NCBI GenBank assembly: GCA_016169945.1
Contig: JADLSH010000099.1
Location: 372,001 to 436,000, forward strand
DNA: 64,000 bases
Reading direction: 5' to 3'
Source: Trachythela sp. YZ-2020
Taxonomy: Eukaryota > Cnidaria > Anthozoa > Malacalcyonacea > Clavulariidae
The translations under genes and the position numbers were made by a program. This document shows positions 56,099 through 64,000 of the stretch, one piece after another. Under the pieces are notes generated by a model. The model was not told where the DNA came from. It made no database searches and was given only the letters and a program-made list of their open reading frames with translations. The stretch's first letter is position 1. Each line of letters starts with the position of its first letter.

Positions 56099-58680
56099 CA
56101 TATTTAAATCGATGGAGAAATACAAAACAAGTTATTCAGTTGTTTGGCAATATAAAAGATAAGGACAGACACAGTAAATTATTTCGTTTGACATCGTCGA
56201 TTTCTACCCATCCATTTCTGAAAAACTATTGGACCAAGCTTTATCTGGGATTTCAAATTTGGCTACTATACCTAAAAACGATATTTCAACAAAAACACGC
56301 TAGAAAATCTCTCCTTTTCAATACCGGAATTTCATGGATAAAAAATAGGTACGCAAAACGTACATGTATCTGCGCCAAGTGTTGATCTATGTTTATTGTA
56401 ACATGTGTTTTAGTCGCTGTTATATCGCTGGTGTTACTGATGTTGTGGTTGTTGACTGAGTTGTTATTGGAATGATGATATACTGCCTAGCGATCTTAGA
56501 TAACATAGGATTTGACTATGTTTTCAAAAATATCATGCAGCCATATGAAATTTAACAACACCCACTAAATTTAATTGTATTTATGTTTATTACAATGAAA
56601 TTTAACCACTGTGGAATACAAAATATTCGCTGCAGTAGCAAGACAAATGATATGCAGTCAGAATCTTTAGACGATAAAATAGCCATACGCGAATTGGAAT
56701 GGTGTTACACTGTTATAAACACCATTTTTTCAAACTATATTTCACGCCAGGCGGTTTAATAATCATCGTGAAGTAAGAAAATATAATTACTAAATCCTTT
56801 ATAAGCTTTCAAATAATGTTCGCATTCGCTTCAATGAATATACCTTGACTCGTCGTTGTACGGACGATTTTAAATTTATATAATTTACCTAAGATTGAGC
56901 TAGAATTGAGCAAGTTTTAAAAATTCTATATCTGGATTTGTGATAACAATTTGCATGCACTAACCTGCGGTCGGAAGGCGACACGAAGTCAAATTTTACT
57001 TGTTAATTGAACATATTCGCTATAGCAAGCCAAGTTACATATAGTCAGAATCCTTAGACGATATTAAAGAAAGCTGAAAGCCAAATAAAATTTGAATATT
57101 TTCGGTAGAACAAATATTTCAAGTGTACAGAATTTATCCTGCTTGAAAACCGAAATATATTATTTTATATTTCACGTATCTTTCTTTGAAATTTGGCCAA
57201 ATTTCATCAGTTTTTGATATTCTTCGAAAGACGCCATCTTGTTTTAGAGCTGTTCTAGCCTGCGAACAGGTCAAAACAAAGTAATTACGTAATTTCACAA
57301 GAAACTGTGGTTAACCTACGGACGCGATAGCAATATATCTGCGCTAGCGCAGATACAAAAAGATAGCGAGAGTTTGTTTGACGTTACCATGGGCAGTTTC
57401 GACGGCGCGGAAATTTGTGAGTTACTATAGGCCTTTTCATTCAGTTAAACCACCTGAGTAAGAAATTTGGCAAAGAAAGCATCGGCATAATAGAGATGAC
57501 GGTTTGGCTATTATAAAGAGTAAATCAGCACGTTTAGCAGACAAAACAAAGAAGATCTCCACAAAATTTTCGAGCAGTTTGACCTAAAAATCACCGCCGA
57601 ATCAAATTTACGCATAGTATACTTTTTAGATGTAACTTTCGACCTTAACAACGGAAAATATAGGTCCTATAGGAAGCCCAATGACGATCCACTGATACAT
57701 AAATATGCACTCTAATCACCCACCGAGCATGACAAGGCAACTACCTGCATCAATTAACAAGCGCATCGCACTTCGTTCATCAGATGAGCAAACTTTTCAG
57801 GAATCTGCACCCATATATCAGAACGCACTTAGGCATAGCAACTTTAATCATGAACTTAGCTACACTCAGCACACACCGCAATAACAATGCAGGAATAGGC
57901 AACGCAACATCATTTGGTTCAACCCACCATTTAGCAAGAGTGTTAGCACAAACATAGGACGTAATTTCCTTAGTCTAATTGACAAACATTTTCCACCGCA
58001 CCACAAGCTACATAAAATGTTTAACAGAAATACAGCTAAAGTAAGTTATAGCTGCATGAACAATATCAAGTCAGTAATCACTAAACACAATGCACGCATA
58101 TCTAGGAATAACAGCCACAGGACAAGGACACTACCAATTGCAGTTGTAGAGAAAACACCATTTGCCCGCTTCAAAAACAATGCATGACCAGGGACATAGT
58201 ATACAAAGCAACAGTCACAGTAAGCAATACAAACACGATCAAAAATTACATTGGCATGACTGCAACCACATTCAAAGAGCGATTGGCAAACCACACTAAA
58301 TCTTTTCAACATAAAAAGCATGCAAATGACACGGAACTTTCGAAATATATTTGGACATTGAAAGAAAACAATAAGGATTTCAGTATTAATTGGCAAATTT
58401 TAAAACATTCTATTTCGTACACGGGAGGATCAAAACGATGCAATTTATGTTTAGAAGAAAACAAGAATTGTTTACTCAACAAAAGAGCTGAAATAATTTC
58501 ACGATGCCGTCATCGTAACAAATTTCGCGCAAACAACGCAAACAAAGCCATGAATGCACACATTGTCTCCCACATACACCCCCACGTTCCCGCAGGAAGC
58601 ATATAAGCGGTCATTTCTTTCGATACTTGTTTACTGCCTGATGATTCTTTTAGATGAAACAGCCTGTTGCAGATGTTTCT
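56099..58680 (+). mobile_element. Penelope-like retroelement copy 2, head-to-head with copy 1 and interrupted
   Basis: Plus-strand reading: SMEKYKTSYSV-like start, FDIVDFYPSISEKLLDQAL (RT motif A, kept here but deleted in copy 1), then an insertion of about 1 kb (about 56345-57355). It resumes with KDSESLFDVTMGSFDGAEI, a damaged YRDDG region, and a GIY-YIG domain ending near 58606. It ends at the hammerhead-like sequence 58625-58672, directly against the right arm. Confidence 0.82.
58184..58606 (+). pseudogene. Penelope-like GIY-YIG endonuclease domain, copy 2
   Basis: 140-residue frame from [20 protein letters not shown] through NYIGMTATTFKERLANHTKS to RCRHRNKFRANNANKA. It lacks the eight residues KFCILKEK present in copy 1. 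A frameshift near 58110 separates it from its cysteine-rich linker. Confidence 0.82.
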
Positions 58681-58904
58681 AAAATGGTGTAGATAATGAT
58701 GTCTGCTGTGTGATTACTGTATGCCAATGCATCTTCATCATTTTAACTTACAAGTGTCTTCATTTCAGATCTTTATATCCTCTTGAAGAGAGGACATTGA
58801 CTGCTAGTAGTGGAAGTGAAAGTGATCAAGATGCAGACAGGACAATGACGGCAAACACACTTTCCCCTACCAACAAAAGGTAAAATTGCTTTGTAATTTA
58901 TGCA

Positions 58905-59394
58905 TGGATCAATTCTTGCTTTTACCATCCCCCCGGCAAATCGTATTCCAGGGGCCGGGAATTGGTTTGATGATTTTGTCATGGGGTTTTAGGCCGGGAA
59001 TGTGCGAGATCTGGTGTCTGGTGAATAGCCACATAGGATCGCAGACTCGGGGGATGAGATTAACTAGTCTCTAGTCCTGTGCACACATTATTTGCAGTGA
59101 CAGGCAAAACCCCATCAAATGTTGGATATATACTAATAGCATATCCAAAAGATTGTTGACAATAGAAGAAGGGCTGCTGAGAAAGCAAAACAAGGAAGCA
59201 CCTTGATTTTCTGTTGAAAGTATCTGTTTTTTTATGTTAAAGTCCTTGCATTAGTTTTTCACCTTTGCCCGAGGGTTGAGAATTGTTAATTTTCAAATAC
59301 CTGGGGGCTGTAAATTTGCAGTGAGCTTTAAAAAATGTACAAATCCTTGGGGTGTTGCCCGGCGGGGGGATGGTAACAGCAAGAATTGATCCAT
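58905..59394. mobile_element. MITE with TGCA flanks (right-arm copy)
   Basis: Inverted duplicate of 51598-52086, with TGCA at 58901-58904 and 59395-59398. It was present before the arms were duplicated. Confidence 0.78.
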
Positions 59395-60114
59395 GCATTA
59401 ATGGTGAATAAGTTTTATTAGAGACTTGGGTCTATCCATTCAATATACAAAGTTTAACAAAGTATGATTTCTATGTATTAATAGTACGAACCTCTATAAA
59501 CCACACTCACATTAGTTTGGTATTTATATTGCTAACATGTGCATGCCAACCATGGTGAAATAGCTGCAAAATTGTGTGGTGTAGAAACCTAGTATGCACA
59601 TTTTTGCACTTGCCAGAAAAAGACTAAAACTCCATTTGAAAATGTATTTAGTTGTGAATGGAACAGTAAGTACAGATATTAATTAAGTACTATATAATGG
59701 ATCAATACAGTCGAGCATATCGCTGGTCGTACAGTCGAGCATATGCTGGGGGGAGGAGGAGGTTATACCAATGTACGCTTTTAAAATGTCAATAATGGCT
59801 TTGAATGTACAGCTGTATTTCCAGGTCATTTGCAGCTATTTTTGGCAAGAAAATTATTCTTCAAAAAATAAAACTGGACATTATTGTTTGCTAGTGTTTA
59901 GCAGAGTCTGTCTCTGGTCAACTTTTTTATGGCATAAAGTCTAGATTGTATACAATATACATATGCTAATATTTGGCCGTGACCATCATTCTTGAGGTTC
60001 AGCATTTAAGAGTACGCTCTGAGAGGGAGGTAGGGGGTTGAAAATGAGAGTACGCTCTGCATGCTTATGAAAATGTTGATAATTGTGGATGACCCTTAGA
60101 ATAAAATTATAATT

Positions 60115-61626
60115 TTACAGCTGTGGAGGCCGATAACCTGTGTACATTCCATTAGGAGAAGGGTAAGGATTACGTATAGCAACTACGCAGCAACTTGGGA
60201 CAACTCTTCGGTTTCGCTTCCCTAAATGTCCATGTTGCCTATAGGCTGCATGGCGAAAAATTTCATTGTTTCTGCTGTTATTTAGGACCAGAACATCTTC
60301 TCTGTACCTCATGGCAATATCCAAAATATTTCCATCAAGAACAATTTGTTGGAAAAGTGGTGTTCTTGAAATGTCATGGTCTTCTTGTTCTGGCACAGCA
60401 TTTATTCTCGTCCTAAGTGGGCATTGCTATACAGTGACCATAGTTGCACAACTGAGGAGTATTATCAGGATCAGGGTTTGGTTCCGGAGCTCCATTCCCT
60501 CCTGCGAGTTCTCCATTTACTATATCAGCAAAGGTGGTTGGCTGTCTACGTAGTAATTCACCTACCTACGTAAGACAAGAACATTCATATCTTCCACTAG
60601 GTTCTGAAAAGTCGATATGGGTATCATTGGTAAATCAATCACAAATAGCCGGTGAAATATGAACTCTGGCATTAGAAAGGGTAAAAGAATGAAGTAGGGC
60701 AAACTGTACCTTAATTTAAATTGTACCTTAAAAGAACATTAGCAGATAGTTAACTAATTAATTCACAAGACACTTCTTGATGAGTAAAATTGTCTGGCAT
60801 TAATTAGAGCAAACTAAAATAGTTCGCCTCCTTGCAGCTTAATGGGTTATTAACCAAATAGGGTAATATGTACCGGAGTTTGTTATCATACTCTGTCTAA
60901 CGCCAGACAATTTTACTCGTCAAGGGGAGATTCTTCCACCTTAATGGGTGAATATACCACAATGATGGTTGAAATACACACTGTACATTTTAGGGGTCGA
61001 TCAATATGAACAGATAAATGATATATTATATATGGTATAGGAAGATTGTTAATAATGATATTTGTTTGCATGCATGCCATTTTTGTAATAAAAACTCTAT
61101 GCTTCATAGAAGACATCCAATTGTTGTTATCAGTTAATATGAAATAGAAAATTAAGATGTGGACTGTTTATTGAATATCAGTTATAGTAAAACATTCTAG
61201 GATAGCATGCATTGCACGTTTTCGATTCTGACAAGGTGATACTGTGTATTTTCAATATTCTAAAGCAATTTTAGCTACTGTTACTGTCATCAAATTATAA
61301 CCCTGATTTAAGCCAGGTAAAAGAGGACAAAAATTGATAAATTCAAGTTTAGAAAAGATATGCATGCAAACACTTGAAACTTGCTGTGTGTAGGCAATTT
61401 GATGTATACATACATACAGTATATATAGGCTGCATATATGAACCGGAGTCAAATTAAAATTTTGAAAGCAAATTATAATGAGGCTTATAACAACTAGTTT
61501 GCTTACCACTAGTTGGTCGTGATTAGCTTGGTTTGCAGCAACATTAGGTTCTTCCTGCAATTGTCTTCGTCCAACTCCTCCCCTTGTATTTTCCCACCTC
61601 CCCTTGCACCTCATCAAATTTTCCAA
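60115..61626 (-). pseudogene. P2RX7_C-domain pseudogene, inverted duplicate without first exon
   Basis: Carries the same last exon (60396-60115 region: EQEDHDISRTPLFQQIVLDG to YTGYRPPQL) and the ANQANHDQLV exon. It has the same TAG after CIAMPT and the same frameshift as the left copy, so both lesions predate the duplication. The first exon is not in this arm. Confidence 0.68.
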
Positions 61627-61792
61627 TGGTATACAAGTTAATTTATTAGGCAGAACTTTGTGATATCCAAGCTAGAAGTATACTGTTGAAGACCTGCTGA
61701 CACTTCTGCCCGCTGATGAGCTGATCAAGCAGAAGTTATAAAACTCATTAACACTGTCATGAAGTGAAATTATAAAATAATTAATACGTCTC

Positions 61793-62194
61793 TATCGAAG
61801 TAATCGAAATATTCGGTAAAAGCTCAAAGATAGAAAAAGTACCTACTGGTTTTGTCTTTGACAAGATTATCACGTAGTTGTCAAAACATGTGTAATGTGG
61901 AATTTATAAGATGTGCTTTCTATGCATGGTTTTTGTAATAAGACTAAGACAAGATCCATCAGGTTTTTAATTAACTGAGGTCTGAGGGCTGAAACGTATA
62001 CAGGCGTACACAGAATAGCCTTAAAAGGATGGTGCCAAAAGATTGCGTAAGTCTCTGGTTTCTTTTCTATAGCTAAAGGAAACCAGAAAAATACAAAATT
62101 ACGCGAATATTTGTTTATTTTGTCAAAAAAACATATGAGCAGTTAAACACACGAACTTTACTTTGGGTTGCTGTGGTCGCGAGCAAACGTATTC
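61793..62194. other. Intergenic, no gene
   Basis: AT-rich, no repeat or coding signal noticed. Confidence 0.45.
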
Positions 62195-62575
62195 GTGAAA
62201 ATGTCACCCCCCCCTGTAATGTTGCCCACGAGGAGTTTTCGTGAAGATTGCGCGAGACTTTCAAATTATTTTGAACCTTTTGTTTTTGATTCTCATTCTT
62301 GATGAACGAGGGGAGGTTTTTCACTCCCAAGTCGGACTAATGCTTTCAATTTTTCGATTGGGACTATTCTACAATCAATTATTTTTGGATACTGTAATAT
62401 AAATACAGATGTGGACGAATAAATGGCATTTATCGGGCAGAGAAGCGGCGAGACATTGCAATGGCAACATAATTGAGGAAATGTCGAAGGACACAAATTC
62501 GAAGATAAAATACATGGCACTACCCAAAACCCGACGAAATTAAACTTGGTTGAATTATTCTTTAGTGAACTAGCA
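62195..62575. repeat. Diverged single copy of the palindrome arm
   Basis: Matches about 21240-21620 (GCCCACGAGGAGTTTTCG, TTTTTCGATTGGGACTATTC, GAAGCGGCGAGNCATTGCAATGGC), with clear divergence. It ends just before the LINE begins, so it is either the LINE's integration site or part of an older repeat. Confidence 0.8.
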
Positions 62576-62705
62576 TTGATACGTAGTGTTGCAGCGGAGC
62601 AGACGTGCAATTTAGAGCTCCGGCTAAATATTTTTTATTTTTTTTTCTCTTTGGAGAATTGGCTAATAGTGTAATTAGCTGAATACAGTAGAGGCTAAAT
62701 CAATA

Positions 62706-63587
62706 ATGCCTCCTAAGAAGAAACCCCCTAAAAGCAATGATATAAGTGATACAAGTGTAGTATCACAACAAGATTCTGTCGAAGACAAAGTCAATATGGC
62801 GTCTCTTCCTTCGGGGCTGGAAGACTTTCTAGATAAACGCTTGAATCGGCAGACTGTACAAATAAACGAGCTATTCGTAAAGTTCACTGAATCGACGAAA
62901 ACTGAGTTTCAATCTATTAAGGAAAGTCAAAATTTTCTCTCCACTAAATTTGATGAATTGGTTGCTTCGATTACTGTGCTCAAGGTCGAGAATAAAGAAA
63001 TTCGTAAAATGAACTCTCAGCTACAAGATCGAATCAATGTTTTGGAGAAGCAGTGTACCTCAACTGATATTGAATCTGAGAATCTGAAAAGATACATGCG
63101 AAGAGACCTGCTGGAGATACACGGAGTTCCTGAAAGTTCAGCAGAAAACACCAATGATCTTGTATTGCGAGTATCTGGTTTAATTGCTCCTGAATTAAAT
63201 ATTAGCGAAGCGGACATATCCATAAGTCATCGCTTGCCAGCTGCAGAGGGAAAAATCAAACCAATTATAGTCAAATTTACCAGACGAGATACTCGCGATG
63301 CTATCTACAGAAAGAAGCGAAATCTTAATTCGAAGAGTTCTCTGGATCTTGGCTTTCAGCAGAATAATCGTTTGTATATTAATGAAAGCCTTACTGCTAA
63401 TTCCCGAGCTATCCTGTATGAAGTTAAGAAGTTCAAAAGATCACATTTTTTCAAGTTCGTTTGGACCAAGCAAGGGAAAATATTATTAAAGAAAGAGGAT
63501 AGCCACTCGGTTCATGTGTTTACTACGATGAAAGAATTTGAAGAGTTTAACAGAGGTTATAATCGCCGACTTAACGAAACTGCATAA
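62706..63587 (+). CDS. LINE ORF1: coiled coil plus RNA-binding domain
   Basis: 293 residues from ATG. A basic N-terminus (MPPKKKPPKSND) is followed by a long coiled coil (about residues 60-120: LVASITVLKVENKEIRKMNS). Then comes an L1-ORF1-type RRM/CTD: RYMRRDLLEIHGVPES, DISISHRLPAAEGKIKPIIV, KFTRRDTRDAIYRKKRNL and a closing KFVWTKQGKILLKKED. Such proteins form trimers that coat the LINE RNA. The frame is uninterrupted. Confidence 0.85.
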   Translation: MPPKKKPPKSNDISDTSVVSQQDSVEDKVNMASLPSGLEDFLDKRLNRQTVQINELFVKFTESTKTEFQSIKESQNFLSTKFDELVASITVLKVENKEIRKMNSQLQDRINVLEKQCTSTDIESENLKRYMRRDLLEIHGVPESSAENTNDLVLRVSGLIAPELNISEADISISHRLPAAEGKIKPIIVKFTRRDTRDAIYRKKRNLNSKSSLDLGFQQNNRLYINESLTANSRAILYEVKKFKRSHFFKFVWTKQGKILLKKEDSHSVHVFTTMKEFEEFNRGYNRRLNETA

Positions 63588-63625
63588 CAGCTAAGTCTAT
63601 TTTTTTTTTCGTCTTTGTTATTTAA

Positions 63626-64000
63626 ATGTCTAGTATTATTAGTGAATTGCCTTTTAATCACTTAGACGATGAAAGCTTTCAATTAGCTATGTACGAAATG
63701 TCAAACGGTCCGGTGAATTTTGACTCAGACAGACTTTCTTGTTTAAAATTCAACCCATTGTTTCTTGAAAATTTCAAAAATTTAACTTTATCAGATAATA
63801 TAGACCCTGATGCTAACTTTTTTTCCGATGTATTCAATTGTGATTATTATACTGAACATACCTTCAATAGGATGGAACACGAAAAAGTCTCGCATAATGA
63901 CAAATGCTTATCATTATTTCATATTAATGTGCGAAGTCTTGTGCGTAATTTTAATAAATTAACAAATCTGCTCATTTCAATTGACCATAAATTTTCGGTT
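63626..64000 (+). CDS. LINE ORF2, N-terminal fragment (runs off the window)
   Basis: ATG at 63626 opens 125 codons without a stop to the window end. The last part, CLSLFHINVRSLVRNFNKLT followed by LLISIDHKFSV, is the characteristic beginning of the apurinic-type endonuclease domain (N-x-R-S-L). Endonuclease and reverse transcriptase should follow outside. Confidence 0.85.
   Translation, partial: MSSIISELPFNHLDDESFQLAMYEMSNGPVNFDSDRLSCLKFNPLFLENFKNLTLSDNIDPDANFFSDVFNCDYYTEHTFNRMEHEKVSHNDKCLSLFHINVRSLVRNFNKLTNLLISIDHKFSV

Larger units (their letters stand above)
58673..61792 (-). repeat. Right arm of ~12.7-kb inverted duplication
   Basis: Reverse complement of 49060-52318. Private changes include a ~80-bp insertion near 59850-59930 and loss of the segment corresponding to 51125-51325. 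Confidence 0.92.
62580..64000 (+). mobile_element. CR1/L2-like LINE, 5' end with intact ORF1 (continues past window)
   Basis: ORF1 (62706-63587) and the start of ORF2 (from 63626) are both open. The spacing of 38 bp between ORFs is normal. The 3' portion lies outside the window. Confidence 0.85.

Overview
The window reads as AT-rich, intron-containing animal nuclear DNA, most likely from a cnidarian (probably an anthozoan). The reasons are a shuffled extracellular receptor built from phase-1 exons (SUEL-type lectin, SRCR-like, F5/8C) and a crowd of DNA transposons, Penelope-like elements and CR1/L2-type LINEs. The organism is inferred, not proven. About two thirds of the window is mobile or repeated DNA.

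Left part (1-20,100). An array of tRNA-derived SINE-like units in mixed orientation (about 235-1,640) precedes six exons of one plus-strand gene (1,712-17,582). These encode a single-pass receptor: SUEL lectin - SRCR-like - F5/8C (two exons) - transmembrane helix - cytoplasmic tail with an ITIM-like LNYITV. All splice phases agree. Its introns hold a decayed CR1/L2-like LINE, several MITEs, a 0.6 kb TTCTG microsatellite and a 3.5 kb hAT-like element with a perfect 8-bp target duplication. A near-perfect 2.1 kb palindrome (20,105-22,195) follows.

Middle (22,334-36,087). A 13.75 kb segment is bounded by ~250-bp terminal inverted repeats that start GGCC, with TA on both flanks. It carries a broken plus-strand cysteine-rich gene, a five-copy ~223-bp satellite, a two-exon minus-strand protein kinase gene, and a four-exon minus-strand gene for a large SAP- and zinc-ribbon-containing protein. 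I interpret it as a giant, partly decayed DNA transposon with a kinase as cargo. This is the most unusual thing in the window.

Right-middle (38,800-48,700). LINE tails and a Tc1-like MITE lead into a PIF/Harbinger transposon (40,565-48,672) with a DDE transposase and a Myb/SANT-like partner. An ISL2EU/IS4EU-type transposon (43,559-48,362) has jumped into the intron of the Myb-like gene. Its two convergent genes (THAP-DDE transposase and SWIM-YqaJ nuclease) both start inside the ~0.9 kb inverted repeats, so they share the same first 15 residues.

Right (48,680-64,000). A pseudogene with a P2X7-type C-terminal domain is followed by a large inverted duplication (arms 49,060-52,318 and 58,673-61,792) around two head-to-head Penelope-like elements. 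The left one carries two copies of a well-formed type-I hammerhead ribozyme motif on its coding strand. The window ends in a LINE with an intact ORF1 and the start of ORF2.
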